DNA of 64,000 bases from Serratia quinivorans. GTDB taxonomy: Bacteria > Pseudomonadota > Gammaproteobacteria > Enterobacterales > Enterobacteriaceae. The notes under the pieces were generated by a model, which was given only the letters and a program-made list of their open reading frames with translations, was not told where the DNA came from and did no database searches. The DNA lies in the NCBI RefSeq assembly GCF_946227985.1, contig NZ_CAMKGL010000010.1:62001-126000 (forward strand). Reading direction: 5' to 3'. Positions 26,033-38,153 of this stretch are shown one piece after another; positions within the stretch are counted from its first letter, which is position 1, and each line of letters opens with the position of its first letter. Made by a program: the position numbers and the translations under genes.

Positions 26033-27056
26033 CGGAAAAACTCGTGGCCAGAGGTTTGCCGCACAGCAGCATCGACAGGGTTTCCAGTTCCGACCAGACC
26101 GACTGGCCGTAATCCTGCTTAAGGGTGATTTCAATCTGCGTCAGCAGATGAACGGCTTGTCGCAGCTGGGCACCGGATAACCGTTGCAATGCCTGGGTGA
26201 CCAGGTTACGGCGGTTTTGCCAGACCTTGTACTGGTCGAACAGCGTACGCAGCGGCACTGACGCCATACGCCGTTGCAGGTTCAACAATTGCAGCAATTC
26301 GCGCTGTAAGGTGCGCAACAGGATCACCGGCTCGACATCTTCCTGCTGCATCTGTTGCAGGATATGCCAGGCCCGTTTGCTTTTCCCCGCCAGCAGGGCG
26401 TCCAGCCAATGGAATGGTGTGAAGTGCGCGGCGTCATTGACCGCCAGCTCGACACGCGGCAGCGTGAGCTTGCCATCCGGATGCAACAACGACAGTCGTT
26501 CCAGCGCCTGCGACAGCGCCAGCAGGTTGCCTTCGTAGCAGTAACACAGCAACTGATTGGCCGCGTCGTCCAGTTCCAGCTTCATGGTTTTGGCGCGCTG
26601 GGCTACCCAGCGGGGTAACTGCGCCTGTTCCGGTGTCTGGCAACTGACGTAAGCGCCATGTGGGCTGAGTGCCTTGAACCATGCGCTGTTTTCCTGGGCT
26701 TTGGTGAGGCGTGGCCCACGCAGCATCAGCAAAATATCGTCATGCAGCAGAGCAGCCAGCTTGATCAGCTGTTCGCCTATCGGGGCGGTCGGCCCGTTTT
26801 CAGGGAAGATCAGCAACAGCGTCTGACGGCTGGCGAACAGGCTCATCGCCTGACAGATGCTGAAAATGGCGTCCCAGTCGGTGTGGGCATCGAGTGAAAT
26901 GCTGTAGTGCTCGGTGAACTGGTGCTGCTGTGCCGTTTGGCGGATCAGATCCTGGCTTTCCTGTAACAGCAGTGGTTCATTGCCACTCAATAAATAACAA
27001 GCGCGCAGCCCCTCTCGGAGCTGCGCGGCAAGTTGTTCAGGGTAAATACGGATCAT
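26022..27056 (-). CDS. holA: DNA polymerase III delta subunit (clamp loader wrench)
   Basis: 344 residues. The delta-subunit N-terminus [33 protein letters not shown] is diagnostic. It opens the beta clamp as part of the gamma complex. It overlaps lptE by four bases (ATGA) and nadD by eleven, so the run is tightly coupled, as in E. coli. Confidence 0.94.
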   Translation of the reverse strand: MIRIYPEQLAAQLREGLRACYLLSGNEPLLLQESQDLIRQTAQQHQFTEHYSISLDAHTDWDAIFSICQAMSLFASRQTLLLIFPENGPTAPIGEQLIKLAALLHDDILLMLRGPRLTKAQENSAWFKALSPHGAYVSCQTPEQAQLPRWVAQRAKTMKLELDDAANQLLCYCYEGNLLALSQALERLSLLHPDGKLTLPRVELAVNDAAHFTPFHWLDALLAGKSKRAWHILQQMQQEDVEPVILLRTLQRELLQLLNLQRRMASVPLRTLFDQYKVWQNRRNLVTQALQRLSGAQLRQAVHLLTQIEITLKQDYGQSVWSELETLSMLLCGKPLATSFSDAH

Positions 27057-27613
27057 TGATCTACGCGACTGGCCGCTTTTTCACCGGCCGCAGCGGCTTT
27101 CTGCTGCGTTTCTTCTTCCGCCGCATGCACCGTCAGCAGTTTACGCACCAGTTGCTGGGCGGCCTGCTCACGCATTTCCTGACGAATAATTTCCTGTTCG
27201 GAATCTTTTGCCAGTGCGGTTAGCGGGTTATCGAAGAACGAACGGAATACTTTTACGTTCAGCGGATACAGATCGTGACCCGGGATCAACACCTGTGCCT
27301 GGACCGTCAGCACCATTTGGTACTCAGCGGTTTTACCGTCCTGGAAGATAGAGGCGGTATCCTGGCTTTCAGTGGCGCCAATGATGCGCAGGGAAGGGAG
27401 ATCCTTACGTTTTGCATCTTTGACAATGGTCACGTCGCTCAGACGTAATTGCTCACGCACCGAACGGGTCAGCGGCCCATAAGGGTCTGAACTGTCCAGA
27501 ATCAGCGTTTTCATTTCCGAGGGTACCTGCGTGGTGCCACGCAGGTGAAAACCGCAGCCGGCGGTGACCAGCACCGCCAACCCCAGCAACAGCGTCAGAA
27601 TACGTTGTCGCAC
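27053..27613 (-). CDS. lptE: LPS-assembly lipoprotein LptE
   Basis: 186 residues. The signal ends in the lipobox VTAGC at about residues 16-20, followed by the family motif GFHLRG. It plugs the LptD barrel in the outer membrane and helps LPS insertion. It lies 14 bases after leuS and overlaps holA. The C-terminus is Ala/Glu-rich ([16 protein letters not shown]) and probably disordered. Confidence 0.94.
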   Translation of the reverse strand: MRQRILTLLLGLAVLVTAGCGFHLRGTTQVPSEMKTLILDSSDPYGPLTRSVREQLRLSDVTIVKDAKRKDLPSLRIIGATESQDTASIFQDGKTAEYQMVLTVQAQVLIPGHDLYPLNVKVFRSFFDNPLTALAKDSEQEIIRQEMREQAAQQLVRKLLTVHAAEEETQQKAAAAGEKAASRVDQ

Positions 27614-27627
27614 AATTCCTCCTTGTG

Positions 27628-30210
27628 TTAACCCACAACCAGGTTAAGCAATTTGCCCGGAACATAGATCACTTTACGAACCGTAACCCCGTCCAGATAT
27701 TTAGCGACCAGATGTTCCTCAGCGGCGCGCGCACGCACCTGTTCTTCGGTTGCATCAGCTGCCACAGTAATTTTAGCGCGGACCTTGCCGTTGACCTGTA
27801 CTACCACCAGCTTGGAATCTTCGACCATCGCCTGCTCGTCGGCTTGCGGCCAGGCTGCGGTGTCCACATCGCCTTCACCGCCCAACGCCTGCCACAGTGA
27901 GAAGCACACGTGCGGGGTGAACGGATACAGCATACGGACCACTGCCAGCAGGGCTTCCTGCAGCAGAGCGCGATCCTGCTCGCTTTCCTGCGGAGCACGG
28001 CCCAGCTTGTTCATCAGCTCCATCACGGCGGCAATGGCGGTGTTGAAGGTCTGACGACGGCCGATATCATCGGTCACTTTGGCGATGGTTTTGTGCAGAT
28101 CGCGGCGCAGCGCTTTCTGGTCTTCCGTCAGCGTTGCTACGTTCAGCGGCTGTACGGCACCTTTTTCCAGGTGTTCGTAGGCCAGTTTCCAGACGCGTTT
28201 CAGGAAGCGGTTTGCCCCTTCCACGCCGGATTCTTGCCATTCCAGCGTCATTTCTGCCGGTGAGGCGAACATCATGAACAGACGCACGGTATCCGCACCG
28301 TATTTCTCAACCATTACCTGTGGGTCGATGCCGTTGTTTTTCGACTTCGACATTTTGCTCATGCCAGCATAGACCAGTTCACGACCTTGTGGATCGGTGG
28401 CTTTGGTAATGCGGCCTTTGTCATCGCGCTCAACGATGGCGTCGGCTGGGGAAACCCAGACGCGTTCGCCGCTGTTGCCGCTGTAATAGAAAGCGTCGGC
28501 CAACACCATGCCCTGACACAGCAGGCGTTTTGCCGGCTCGTCGGAATCGACCAGGCCCGCGTCACGCAGCAGCTTGTGGAAGAAACGGAAGTACATCAGG
28601 TGCATGATGGCGTGTTCGATACCACCGACATACTGATCCACCGGCAGCCAGTAGTTGGCGGCGGCCGGATCCAGCATGCCCTGGTCGTACTGCGGGCAGG
28701 TGTAGCGCGCGTAGTACCAGGAAGACTCCATAAAGGTGTCGAAGGTGTCGGTTTCACGCAGTGCCGGCTGACCGTTAACGGTGGTTTTCGCCCACTCGGG
28801 GTCGGCCTTGATCGGGCTGGTGATGCCGTCCATCACTACGTCTTCCGGCAGGATCACCGGCAGTTGGTCTTCCGGGGTTGGCATTACGGTGCCGTCTTCC
28901 AGGGTGACCATCGGGATTGGTGCGCCCCAGTAACGTTGACGGGAAACGCCCCAGTCGCGCAGACGGTAGTTGACCTTGCGTTGGCCGACGCCTTTGGCGA
29001 CCAGTTTGTCGGCAATGGCGTTGAAACCGTCCTGGTGGTCCAAACCGTCAAACTCGCCGGAGTTGAACAGCGTGCCTTTCTCTGTCATCGCTTCTGCCTG
29101 GACATCCGGCTGGCTGCCGTCCAGCGCCAGCACTACCGGTTTGATCGGCAAACCGTATTTGGTGGCGAATTCCCAGTCACGCTGGTCGTGAGCCGGAACG
29201 GCCATTACCGCGCCGGTGCCGTATTCCATCAGCACGAAGTTGGCGACCCAAACCGGCACTTGCTCGCCGGACAGCGGGTGGATGGCGAACAGGCCGGTCG
29301 GCATGCCTTTCTTCTCCATCGTTGCCATTTCGGCTTCGGCCACTTTGGTGTTGCGGCATTCTTCGATAAACTCAGCCAGCGCCGGGTTGTTCACCGCGCC
29401 TTGTTGCGCCAATGGATGACCCGCGGCAACGGCCACGTAGGTCGCACCCATAAAGGTGTCTGGACGGGTGGTGTAAACGGTCAGTTTCTCGTCGCTGCCC
29501 GCCACGTCAAAGGTGATATCCACCCCTTCGGAACGGCCAATCCAGTTACGCTGCATGGTTTTCACCTGCTCTGGCCAGCTTTCCAGCGTATCGAGGTCGT
29601 TCAGCAGTTGATCGGCGTAATCGGTGATTTTGATAAACCACTGTGGGATCTCTTTACGCTCAACCTTGGTGTCACAGCGCCAGCAGCAGCCGTCGATAAC
29701 CTGTTCGTTGGCCAGCACGGTCAAATCGTGTGGGCACCAGTTGACCGCAGAGGTCTTCTTGTAGACCAGGCCTTTTTCATACAGCTTGGTGAAGAACCAC
29801 TGTTCCCAACGGTAGTAATCCGGATCGCAGGTGGCGATCTCGCGATCCCAGTCGTAGCCGAAGCCCAGCAGTTTTAGCTGGTTCTTCATATATTCGATAT
29901 TGTCGTAGGTCCACGGAGCCGGAGCGGTGTTGTTTTTTACCGCGGCACCTTCCGCCGGCAGGCCGAACGCATCCCAGCCGATCGGCTGTAGTACGTTTTT
30001 GCCTAGCATGCGCTGATAGCGCGAGATCACGTCGCCGATAGTGTAGTTACGAACGTGCCCCATGTGCAGACGGCCTGATGGGTATGGCAGCATGGATAGG
30101 CAGTAATACTTTTCCTTGCTTGCATCTTCGGTAACCTTGAAAGTCTGCTTCTCTTGCCAGTGAAGCTGTACGTTCGATTCTATGTCTTCTGGACGGTATT
30201 GCTCTTGCAT
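27628..30210 (-). CDS. leuS: Leucyl-tRNA synthetase
   Basis: 860 residues, the E. coli length, from ATG 30210. Class I motifs are [12 protein letters not shown] (HIGH) near residue 42 and [11 protein letters not shown] (KMSKS) near residue 620. The CP1 editing domain lies between, with the conserved TRPDT motif that hydrolyses mischarged tRNA. It heads the leuS-lptE-holA-nadD run. Confidence 0.97.
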   Translation of the reverse strand: MQEQYRPEDIESNVQLHWQEKQTFKVTEDASKEKYYCLSMLPYPSGRLHMGHVRNYTIGDVISRYQRMLGKNVLQPIGWDAFGLPAEGAAVKNNTAPAPWTYDNIEYMKNQLKLLGFGYDWDREIATCDPDYYRWEQWFFTKLYEKGLVYKKTSAVNWCPHDLTVLANEQVIDGCCWRCDTKVERKEIPQWFIKITDYADQLLNDLDTLESWPEQVKTMQRNWIGRSEGVDITFDVAGSDEKLTVYTTRPDTFMGATYVAVAAGHPLAQQGAVNNPALAEFIEECRNTKVAEAEMATMEKKGMPTGLFAIHPLSGEQVPVWVANFVLMEYGTGAVMAVPAHDQRDWEFATKYGLPIKPVVLALDGSQPDVQAEAMTEKGTLFNSGEFDGLDHQDGFNAIADKLVAKGVGQRKVNYRLRDWGVSRQRYWGAPIPMVTLEDGTVMPTPEDQLPVILPEDVVMDGITSPIKADPEWAKTTVNGQPALRETDTFDTFMESSWYYARYTCPQYDQGMLDPAAANYWLPVDQYVGGIEHAIMHLMYFRFFHKLLRDAGLVDSDEPAKRLLCQGMVLADAFYYSGNSGERVWVSPADAIVERDDKGRITKATDPQGRELVYAGMSKMSKSKNNGIDPQVMVEKYGADTVRLFMMFASPAEMTLEWQESGVEGANRFLKRVWKLAYEHLEKGAVQPLNVATLTEDQKALRRDLHKTIAKVTDDIGRRQTFNTAIAAVMELMNKLGRAPQESEQDRALLQEALLAVVRMLYPFTPHVCFSLWQALGGEGDVDTAAWPQADEQAMVEDSKLVVVQVNGKVRAKITVAADATEEQVRARAAEEHLVAKYLDGVTVRKVIYVPGKLLNLVVG

Positions 30211-30543
30211 GGCGGCTGGTGGTCCTGTAGGTGTAAAACAGCTACATCCGTAGCATTCTGTTGAGTACTTATAGATCCGCATAGCATAGCTGATAAGACC
30301 TCTCGGCAACAACACCAAGCGCCCGACTCGGCGTATTTAAAAAATCTCCGCCATGATATGACTCACATCTTGAGGATCCCATGCGTTGCCAAGTGACATC
30401 AGCAATTTACCGCTAAAATGATAAGAGCTACTTTATTCCCATCATCTTTCAAGCCGCAGCCAGGTGCCTAGCTGCAACTTGAAAGCTTAAGTTATAGGGT
30501 ATGGGAGGAAAGCCCTGTCACGTAAGTTCACCGAGGAGAGATT
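30211..30543. other. Divergent leuS/ybeL intergenic region with a short palindromic repeat
   Basis: 333 bp without a gene. The left part is the leuS leader and promoter side. A shortened copy of the window's palindromic repeat lies at 30441-30501 (separate entry). The ybeL ribosome site GAGGAGAG ends the region. Confidence 0.5.
30441..30501. repeat. Short derivative of the palindromic intergenic repeat
   Basis: CTTTCAAG at the left pairs with CTTGAAAG at the right, GCAGC with GCTGC, and a TATAGGGTAT tail closes it. These are the outer arms of the long repeats at 41286, 42893, 46939 and 48929, with the central about 60 bp missing. Confidence 0.6.
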
Positions 30544-31026
30544 ATGAACAAGGTTGCTCAGTACTACCGCGAATTGGTGGCATCTCTGACCGAACGCCTG
30601 AAAAATGGCGAACGTGATATTGATTCACTGGTGGCGAGCGCTGAAAAACGGCTGAACGACGCCGGTGAGCTGACGCGCGATGAAGTGGAGCAGGTGACCC
30701 TGGCGGTAAGGCGCGATCTGGAAGAGTTTGCGCGCAGTTACCAGGAAAGCCGGGAAGAATTTACCGACAGCGTTTTTATGCGGGTGATTAAAGAGAGCCT
30801 GTGGCAGGAACTGGCGGACATTACCGACAAAACCCAATTGGAATGGCGCGAAGTTTTCAAAGACGTCAGTCACCATGGCGTTTACCACAGCGGTGAGGTG
30901 GTCGGGTTGGGGAATCTGGTGTGCGAGCAGTGTCATCATCATTTGGCGTTTTACACGCCGGAAGTGTTGCCGCTATGCCCGAAATGCGGCCATGACCAGT
31001 TTCAGCGTCGGCCTTTCGAACCTTGA
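30544..31026 (+). CDS. ybeL: Zinc-ribbon protein YbeL (DUF1451)
   Basis: 160 residues. A long helical N-terminal part (YYRELVASLTERLKNGERD, then SAEKRLNDAGELTRDEVEQV) is followed by a C-terminal zinc ribbon with CEQCHHHLAF and CPKCGHDQF. The family is conserved in enterics and its function is unknown. It has a strong GAGGAGAG ribosome site. A G/C-rich palindrome without T run lies between its stop and the convergent azoreductase. Confidence 0.9.
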   Translation: MNKVAQYYRELVASLTERLKNGERDIDSLVASAEKRLNDAGELTRDEVEQVTLAVRRDLEEFARSYQESREEFTDSVFMRVIKESLWQELADITDKTQLEWREVFKDVSHHGVYHSGEVVGLGNLVCEQCHHHLAFYTPEVLPLCPKCGHDQFQRRPFEP

Positions 31027-31083
31027 GTTTCCCGCACCCTGGCCTTTTCCCGAGTGGAAAGGGCCGGGGCAGGGAGGTCGTCA

Positions 31084-31803
<720 letters not shown>

Positions 31804-31929
31804 CTAAGGTTGTCAGCGTTTGCTGTGCGTTTAAAGCATCTTAGAGGCAAGCCTGGGCCAGTGATAGCGTAAAAATTCGCTGAGTTAAATCAAAAAAACT
31901 GAATATTGACCATGCCCGAGTTTCGGCTG

Positions 31930-32862
31930 TCAATAACGTGCGACGCGTTCAGCCAGCAGATTGATAAACCCTTCACGATCGATATCGGTCAGCACTTCCA
32001 CGTTGGCCGCTTTGCCATTTTGCCCAAAGATATCCACCACCGTCATCCCCTGGGTGTACTCCCCTTTGGTTTCTACACCGACCCAGCGTTCGATACTGCC
32101 AAACAGCTGTGGTGCCAGCAGCCAGGCGATGGTGCAGGGGTCGTGCATTGCGGCACCGGGTAACCCGCGCGGGTGGCTGAGATACAGTGGCAGGTAGAAG
32201 TCGAGCATTTCTGCTACTGCCCGCGCTACCGGATTGTCAATCTGGCGGATTCGTTCGATATCCTGTGGTAGCACCAGCGCCTGATGGGTGACGTTCAGGC
32301 CTGCCATGGTCAGTGGTACGCCGGATTTGAGTACCATTTCGGCGGCTTCCGGATCGACGAAAATATTAAACTCCGCCACCGGGGTGGTGTTACCGGCGTT
32401 CATGCCACCGCCCATAAAGACGATACGCTCGATGTTGCCTTTTAGCTCAGGGTGTTGAGCCAGCAGCAGGGCGATATTGGTCATCGGACCGGTAACCACC
32501 AGCGTTATGGGCTCCGCGCTGCTGCGCAGCAGGCTGGCGATCAGTTCGACGGCGCTTTGTTTGACCGGATTGATGGTGGGCGTTGGCAGATGGGTATTGC
32601 CCATGCCGGTTTTGCCATGCACATAGTCGGCAATCACCAGCTCACGCATTAGCGGGGCCGCGGCACCGGCGGCGACAGGAATGTCTTCGCGTTTCATCAG
32701 CGTCAGCAGGCCGAGTGCGTTATGCAGGGTTTTCTCCGGCGTCTGGTTACCGGCGGAGGTCGTAATGGCTTTCACTTCAAGTTCCGGTGAACTCAGTGCC
32801 ATGGCAAGGGCAATGGCGTCGTCGAGGCCGGGATCGCAATCGATAATGATAGGGCGAGGCAT
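31930..32862 (-). CDS. rihA: Pyrimidine-preferring ribonucleoside hydrolase RihA
   Basis: 310 residues. The calcium-binding [14 protein letters not shown] motif is at the N-terminus, with the catalytic His in [11 protein letters not shown]. The [15 protein letters not shown] segment and the location next to gltL match E. coli RihA. It splits cytidine and uridine into base and ribose. It lies 111 bp downstream of gltL and could be read with the glt operon. Confidence 0.9.
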   Translation of the reverse strand: MPRPIIIDCDPGLDDAIALAMALSSPELEVKAITTSAGNQTPEKTLHNALGLLTLMKREDIPVAAGAAAPLMRELVIADYVHGKTGMGNTHLPTPTINPVKQSAVELIASLLRSSAEPITLVVTGPMTNIALLLAQHPELKGNIERIVFMGGGMNAGNTTPVAEFNIFVDPEAAEMVLKSGVPLTMAGLNVTHQALVLPQDIERIRQIDNPVARAVAEMLDFYLPLYLSHPRGLPGAAMHDPCTIAWLLAPQLFGSIERWVGVETKGEYTQGMTVVDIFGQNGKAANVEVLTDIDREGFINLLAERVARY

Positions 32863-32973
32863 AGAGATCTCCTTGTAGTTGTGTTCCGAGCATCAGATCA
32901 AAACCAGGGAGAAACAAGCGCTTTTAGTGCCGGGAGAGGGGAGATGCGCCCCGAATGGAGCGCATCAGATAAA

Positions 32974-33699
32974 TCAGTGCAGGATTTTTGCCAGGAAGTC
33001 TTTGGCACGCTCTGACTCGGGGTTGTTGAAGAAGTCGTCTTTATTGCGGTCTTCGACAATTTTTCCTTCGTCCATAAAGATCACCCGGTTGGCTACCTTG
33101 CGGGCAAAGCCCATTTCGTGGGTCACCACCATCATGGTCATGCCTTCGTTCGCCAGTTCGACCATAACGTCGAGCACTTCGTTGATCATTTCCGGATCGA
33201 GCGCCGAGGTGGGTTCATCGAACAGCATGGCGATAGGATCCATGCACAGCGCACGGGCGATAGCCACACGCTGCTGCTGGCCACCGGAAAGCTGTCCGGG
33301 GAACTTGTTGGCATGAGCGGTCAGGCCGACGCGCTCCAGCAACTTCAGGCCTTTCTCACGGGAGGCGGCTTTATCGCGCTTGAGCACTTTTACCTGCGCC
33401 AGCGTCAGGTTGTCGATGATCGACAGGTGTGGGAACAGCTCAAAGTGCTGGAACACCATGCCGACCTTGGAACGCAGCTGCGCCAGATTGGTTTTCTTGT
33501 TGTTGACCGGGGTACCGTTCACCAGGATATCGCCCTGCTGGATTGGCTCCAGGCCGTTAACGGTTTTGATCAGGGTAGACTTGCCTGAGCCTGAAGGACC
33601 GCAGACGACCACCACCTCGCCTTTTTTTACTTCGGTGGTGCAATCGGTCAGAACCTGAAAGTGACCGTACCACTTAGAAACATTTTTCAGGGATATCAT
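32974..33699 (-). CDS. gltL: Glutamate/aspartate ABC transporter ATP-binding protein
   Basis: 241 residues, nearly identical to E. coli GltL. Walker A is GPSGSGKST, the signature [15 protein letters not shown] and Walker [15 protein letters not shown]. It powers periplasmic-binding-protein-dependent uptake of glutamate and aspartate. ATG 33699 overlaps the gltK stop in a TGATG junction. Confidence 0.95.
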   Translation of the reverse strand: MISLKNVSKWYGHFQVLTDCTTEVKKGEVVVVCGPSGSGKSTLIKTVNGLEPIQQGDILVNGTPVNNKKTNLAQLRSKVGMVFQHFELFPHLSIIDNLTLAQVKVLKRDKAASREKGLKLLERVGLTAHANKFPGQLSGGQQQRVAIARALCMDPIAMLFDEPTSALDPEMINEVLDVMVELANEGMTMMVVTHEMGFARKVANRVIFMDEGKIVEDRNKDDFFNNPESERAKDFLAKILH

Positions 33700-34373
33700 C
33701 AAACAGTCCTTTTCTTCAAATAGCTTACCAGCGCCGAGGCGGCGAGACTGATAACAAAGTAGACAAAGCCGGCGAACAGGATCATTTCAACCTGGGTGCC
33801 GTCGCGCTCGCCGATGGTTGAGGCGGTACGGAAGAAGTCAGCCAGGCTCAGTACGTAGACCAGAGAAGTATCCTGGAACAGTACGATGCCCTGAGTCAGC
33901 AGCAGTGGCACCATGGCGCGGAACGCCTGCGGCAAAATAACCAGTTTCATTGACTGCCAGTGGCTCATGCCCAGCGCCAGTGCGGCGGAAGACTGGCCGC
34001 GCGAGATGCTGATAATACCGGCGCGGATGATTTCCGAGTAATAGGCCGCTTCAAACAGGGAAAAGGCTACCATAGCCGAGATCAGGCGAATATCGGTTTT
34101 CGGCGACAGCCCCAGAACCTTTTGCAATAAGCTTGGAACTACCAGATAGAACCACAGCAGAACCATTACCAGCGGCACCGAACGGAACAGGTTGACGTAC
34201 AGCGCGGCAAACCAACTGATGGGCTTGAATGGCGACAGACGCATGACGGCCAGAATGGTGCCCCAGAGGATACCAAAGACAATGGCGGTCACGGTGATCT
34301 TCAGCGTGATCAACAAACCTTGCAGCAGGTAAGGGAAGCTTGGGACAATTGATGCCCAGTCAAATTCGTACAT
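33699..34373 (-). CDS. gltK: Glutamate/aspartate ABC transporter permease GltK
   Basis: 224 residues with about five membrane segments and the EAA-type loop [23 protein letters not shown]. It forms the channel with GltJ. It shares one base with gltJ (TAATG junction) and with gltL, so translation of all three is coupled. Confidence 0.94.
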   Translation of the reverse strand: MYEFDWASIVPSFPYLLQGLLITLKITVTAIVFGILWGTILAVMRLSPFKPISWFAALYVNLFRSVPLVMVLLWFYLVVPSLLQKVLGLSPKTDIRLISAMVAFSLFEAAYYSEIIRAGIISISRGQSSAALALGMSHWQSMKLVILPQAFRAMVPLLLTQGIVLFQDTSLVYVLSLADFFRTASTIGERDGTQVEMILFAGFVYFVISLAASALVSYLKKRTV

Positions 34374-35113
34374 TATTTACTCCCCAGATTGCCGGGCAAC
34401 TGCACTTTTCGCTCTACCAGTCGCATAAACAGCATGATCACCGCGTTGATGGCGATATAAGCCAGCGTAATCGCGGTAAAGGATTCATAGGCGTGCGCCG
34501 AGTAATCCAGCAGTTTGCCGGCCTGCGCAGCCATGTCGACCAGCCCGATGGTGGAAGCGATGGCGGAGTTTTTAACCAGGTTAAGCATTTCCGAGGTCAT
34601 CGGCGGCACAATCACCCGATAAGCGTTCGGCAACAGCACGTAGCGATAGGTTTGCGGCAGCGTCAGGCCCATCGCCAGTCCGGCGGCTCTCTGACCGCGT
34701 GGCAGTGACTGAATGGCAGCGCGTACCTGTTCGCATACGCGAGCGGCGGTAAACAACCCCAGGCACAGCATCGAGGAAACGAAGAACTGCACGTTAGGAT
34801 CGAGTTCGGTTTTGAACCACATGCCGATATTGGCCGGCAGCAGTTCCGGGATCACCAGATACCAGGTAAAGAATTGCACGATCAGCGGCACGTTACGGAA
34901 CAGCTCGACGTAACAGGTGCCGAGGGTGGAAAGAAAGCGGTTGGGTACGGTACGCAAAATACCGAATAGCGAACCGACAAAGAAAGCGATAATCCATGCA
35001 CAGACGGAGAGGGCTACCGTGACCTGAAAGCCGGACCAAATCCAGCCGAGGTAAGTGGTATTCCCAAACGGGGCCTGCTGCAGGAAGATACCCCAGTTCC
35101 AATCTATTGACAT
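34373..35113 (-). CDS. gltJ: Glutamate/aspartate ABC transporter permease GltJ
   Basis: 246 residues, with the N-terminal motif [24 protein letters not shown] shortened here to its key residues W5, W7 and the TTYLGW turn. The EAA loop is [24 protein letters not shown]. It pairs with GltK. It follows gltI by 200 bp, across a hairpin that may limit read-through. Confidence 0.94.
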   Translation of the reverse strand: MSIDWNWGIFLQQAPFGNTTYLGWIWSGFQVTVALSVCAWIIAFFVGSLFGILRTVPNRFLSTLGTCYVELFRNVPLIVQFFTWYLVIPELLPANIGMWFKTELDPNVQFFVSSMLCLGLFTAARVCEQVRAAIQSLPRGQRAAGLAMGLTLPQTYRYVLLPNAYRVIVPPMTSEMLNLVKNSAIASTIGLVDMAAQAGKLLDYSAHAYESFTAITLAYIAINAVIMLFMRLVERKVQLPGNLGSK

Positions 35114-35231
35114 AACAAACTCCGTTAAGCGGGCGCAGAGCGCCTAAAGATTGATGACTTTTTCCGCGTCGATAGCACCGCGGCCAGTCGGGCTGACCTG
35201 TCTGTGCGGGCATCGGTGGTGCGTTAAGGGG

Positions 35232-35260
35232 AAAATGCGGGAGGGGAACGGCCCCCCGCA
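35232..35260 (-). terminator. Attenuator-like hairpin between gltI and gltJ
   Basis: On the minus strand TGCGGGGGG pairs with CCCTCCCGCA across CGTTCC, followed by TTTTCC. Such partial terminators usually raise the binding protein over the membrane subunits. Confidence 0.6.
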
Positions 35261-35313
35261 CTCCTGTCTGTCCCAGTCATCAACAGAGCCAGGTTGGCCT
35301 GGCGCCTGTTTTA

Positions 35314-36210
35314 TTAGTTCAGTGCTTTGTCGTTAGGCTCTTTGAACAGCTGCTTCATGTCGTCTGACAGTTCGAAGTTCATGTTGAGGTTCTTCGGTGG
35401 GATTGGCTGTTTGAACCACTTATCAAACCATTTTGCCGCTTCGCCAGAAGTCTGGGCCTGAGCGATGGTGTCATCGACCAGTTTTTTGAACTCAGGATCC
35501 TCTTTACGCAGCATACAGCCGTAGGCTTCTTTCGACTGCGGCGTGCCGATGATTTCCCATTGGTCCGGCTTCTTGGCTTTCGCACGTTCACCGGCCAGCA
35601 GGGCGTCATCCATCATAAAGGCCACTGCGCGGCCACTTTCCAGGGTGCGGAATGAATCACCGTGGTCTTTGGCGCTGATGATGCGCATGTTCATTTTGCC
35701 GCTGTCGTTGAGTTTATTGAGCAGCACTTCCGAAGTGGTGCCGGAGGTGACTACGACCGGTTTGCCTGCCAAATCTTTGAAATCTTTAACGTCAGAGCCT
35801 TTTTTCACCAGCAGGCGGGTACCGACCACGAAGATGGTGTCGGAGAAGGCGGCCTGTTTCTGACGTTCAAGGTTGTTGGTGGTCGAGCCGCACTCGAAGT
35901 CAAAGGTACCGTTTTGCAGCAGTGGAATACGGTTCTGCGAGGTGATCGGCAGCATTTTGACCTGCAGATTCGGGGCGTTCAGTTTTTTCTTAACTGCTTC
36001 AACGATTTGGTTGGAATAGTCCTGGGAGTAGCCCACCACTTTCTGCTGGTTGTCGTAGTAGGAGAACGGCACTGACGATTCGCGGTGGCCGACAACGATC
36101 ACGCCGTTGTCTTTGATTTTCTTCAGCGTACCGGTCAGTTCTTCCGCATGGGCTACGTTAGCCGCCGTACCGATCAGCAGTAACGATAACGCCAATTTAC
36201 GCATTTGCAT
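35314..36210 (-). CDS. gltI: Glutamate/aspartate periplasmic binding protein
   Basis: 298 residues. The Sec signal peptide is MRKLALSLLLIGTAANVAHA, ending near residue 22. The mature part is a type II binding protein with VIVVGHRESSVPFSYYDNQQ and SQDYSNQIVEAVKKKL. ATG 36210 follows AAAGGAGTTGG. It delivers glutamate or aspartate to GltJK-L. Confidence 0.95.
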   Translation of the reverse strand: MQMRKLALSLLLIGTAANVAHAEELTGTLKKIKDNGVIVVGHRESSVPFSYYDNQQKVVGYSQDYSNQIVEAVKKKLNAPNLQVKMLPITSQNRIPLLQNGTFDFECGSTTNNLERQKQAAFSDTIFVVGTRLLVKKGSDVKDFKDLAGKPVVVTSGTTSEVLLNKLNDSGKMNMRIISAKDHGDSFRTLESGRAVAFMMDDALLAGERAKAKKPDQWEIIGTPQSKEAYGCMLRKEDPEFKKLVDDTIAQAQTSGEAAKWFDKWFKQPIPPKNLNMNFELSDDMKQLFKEPNDKALN

Positions 36211-36616
36211 GGTCCAACTCCTTTGCTGTTGTGGTGGCTCAAATACAAAGAGCATCAGATTCTAAATGGAGATTTATTGCTCAAGTATAAAGATAGTCTT
36301 AGAACAGATAACCGTTAGAAAATAGCCGATTGTGAACAGATTGAAACTAAAATGTTTCTTTTTTTGAGACGCCACGCGCACCAAATTAATGCAACAAAAC
36401 TCCAGTGCACCCTTATGGTGCCAGTGATGCTCTCGGGTTGTGCACAGATACGACGAAACGTCAGCAAAAGTAAATCGGCTCTAAATCACAAAGTAATTAA
36501 AGCAAGGAGTGTGCCAGAAGCGTTGATTTTCGTATGGTTTATACCCGTCGCTTGAAATTTATAGGGTATATCACGAGTCATTGAACGGGGCGTGGCGATG
36601 GCCGCGCCCCGGGGGA
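36211..36616. other. gltI promoter region and short repeat remnant
   Basis: 406 bp between gltI and lnt. It should hold the gltI promoter on the minus strand; no clean -24/-12 sigma-54 site or NtrC pair was found. A plus-strand frame at 36352-36555 has no ribosome site and no recognisable protein. A 30-bp palindrome at 36540-36571 looks like a remnant of the window's repeat. Confidence 0.45.
36540..36571. repeat. Minimal derivative of the palindromic intergenic repeat
   Basis: TATACCCGTCGCTTGAAA and TTATAGGGTATA close on each other: only the outermost ends of the long repeats remain. Confidence 0.5.
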
Positions 36617-38146
36617 TTATTTACGACGCAGGCCGAGGACCAGCGCCAGACCGCCGAGCAGTAAGGTGATTATCCACAATGGCGTGGCACCAAAGCGGGC
36701 ATAAGGCGTAGTGCCGGTGGTGGGGGGCATTTTCACCTCCAGCACCTTGCGAGTGAACTGCGGGATTTCCGCAATCACTTCACCGTTAGCATCCACTGCG
36801 GCTGTCACGCCATTATTGGTGCTGCGCAACAGAGGTCTGCCCAACTCAAGTGCACGCATCCGTGCCATCTGGAAGTGTTGCCACGGGCCGATGGAATGAC
36901 CGAACCAGGCATCGTTGGAGATGGTCAGCAGGAAGTTGGTGTCCGGGCGGAAGTTATCGCGTACCTGCTGACCGAGGACAATTTCATAACAGATCGCCGC
37001 CGTCAGGTTATAGCCCTTCACGCTGAGCTGTGGCTGGACGTAATCGCCACGGCTGAAAGAGGACATCGGCAGGTCGAAGAAAGGGGCCAGTGGGCGAAGC
37101 AGGGTTTCCAACGGCACAAACTCGCCGAACGGTACCAGATGGTGCTTGTTGTAGCGGTCTTTGGCCGGATACACGTATGGCGTCGGTTCACCCAACACGA
37201 TGGCGCTGTTGTAGATTTGCTGGCCCTGCGGAGTGGCGCGCACGTCAACAATGCCGGTGATCAGGCTACTGTTTTTGGCACGCATCAGGTCGTCCATCAT
37301 GGTCAGGAAGCCGTTCTGGCTGGCTTCATAATCCGGGATGGCGGACTCCGGCCAAATGATGATCGGCGCTTTGCCCATATATGGACGGGTTTCATCCAGA
37401 TAGGTTTGCAGCGTACTGACCAGCGCTTTCGGGTCCCACTTCATCGACTGAGCGATATTGCCCTGCACCATAGCGACGTTGACCGCCTTGTCCGGCTGCG
37501 GGGTATACCAGTGCAGCTGGCGCAGCGGCCACGGCAACAGCAGTAGCGCAACCGCCACCACCGCCGGCGTGATGCGGCGTTGACTGACGGCGTATACCAG
37601 CAACCCGGCAATCGCCATCAGCATAAAGGTGATGGTATCCACCCCCAGCAGCGGCGCCACGCCTTTCAGCGGGCCGTTGATTTGGCTGTAGCCAAACTGC
37701 AGCCACGGGAAGCCGGTCAGCACCCAGCCGCGTAAAAACTCGGTGACCTGCCACAGTACCGGTGCGGCAATGGCCAGACGATACCAGCTGGTGGTAGGCC
37801 AAAGGCGTGCCAGCAAGCCGGCGAACAGCCCGGTATACAGCGACAAATAGGCGGCGAGCAGTGCCACCAGGAAGATATTGACGGAGAACGGCATGCCACC
37901 GAAGTCGGCGATACTGACGTAAACCCAGTTGATCCCGGTACCAAACAGGCCAAAGCCCCAGCAGAAGCCGAGCAGGGCGGACTGTTTGGTGGTGCGGTTC
38001 AGGGTAACGGCCAGCAGGCCAAACAGGGAGACAATGGCCGCCGGCCAAATGTCGTAAGGGGAAAATGCCAGCGTGCCACTGGCACCCGTCAACAGCGCCA
38101 GCAGGGCGCGAACCCACTGGCGATCAAGGTAAGAGGCTTTAGCCAT
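36617..38146 (-). CDS. lnt: Apolipoprotein N-acyltransferase
   Basis: 509 residues. Six to eight membrane segments precede a periplasmic nitrilase-fold domain. The catalytic Glu ([10 protein letters not shown]), Lys ([10 protein letters not shown]) and Cys ([11 protein letters not shown]) are present. It adds the third acyl chain to lipoproteins in the inner membrane. It lies seven bases after corC. Confidence 0.95.
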   Translation of the reverse strand: MAKASYLDRQWVRALLALLTGASGTLAFSPYDIWPAAIVSLFGLLAVTLNRTTKQSALLGFCWGFGLFGTGINWVYVSIADFGGMPFSVNIFLVALLAAYLSLYTGLFAGLLARLWPTTSWYRLAIAAPVLWQVTEFLRGWVLTGFPWLQFGYSQINGPLKGVAPLLGVDTITFMLMAIAGLLVYAVSQRRITPAVVAVALLLLPWPLRQLHWYTPQPDKAVNVAMVQGNIAQSMKWDPKALVSTLQTYLDETRPYMGKAPIIIWPESAIPDYEASQNGFLTMMDDLMRAKNSSLITGIVDVRATPQGQQIYNSAIVLGEPTPYVYPAKDRYNKHHLVPFGEFVPLETLLRPLAPFFDLPMSSFSRGDYVQPQLSVKGYNLTAAICYEIVLGQQVRDNFRPDTNFLLTISNDAWFGHSIGPWQHFQMARMRALELGRPLLRSTNNGVTAAVDANGEVIAEIPQFTRKVLEVKMPPTTGTTPYARFGATPLWIITLLLGGLALVLGLRRK

Positions 38147-38153
38147 GTTCGAT

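Noticed and set aside
28387-29877. 496-codon plus-strand frame opposite leuS
   Set aside because: Shadow of leuS codon bias; no start signal or domain.
31027-31083. GC-rich palindrome between ybeL and azoR as terminator
   Set aside because: Stem-like pairing exists, but there is no T run in either direction; left unassigned.
36256-36420. Possible sigma-54/NtrC control of gltI
   Set aside because: No TGGCAC-N5-TTGC element; only isolated GGTGC and GCACT fragments were seen.
36352-36555. 67-codon plus-strand frame upstream of gltI
   Set aside because: No ribosome site, no recognisable protein, and it lies across the gltI promoter and repeat remnant.
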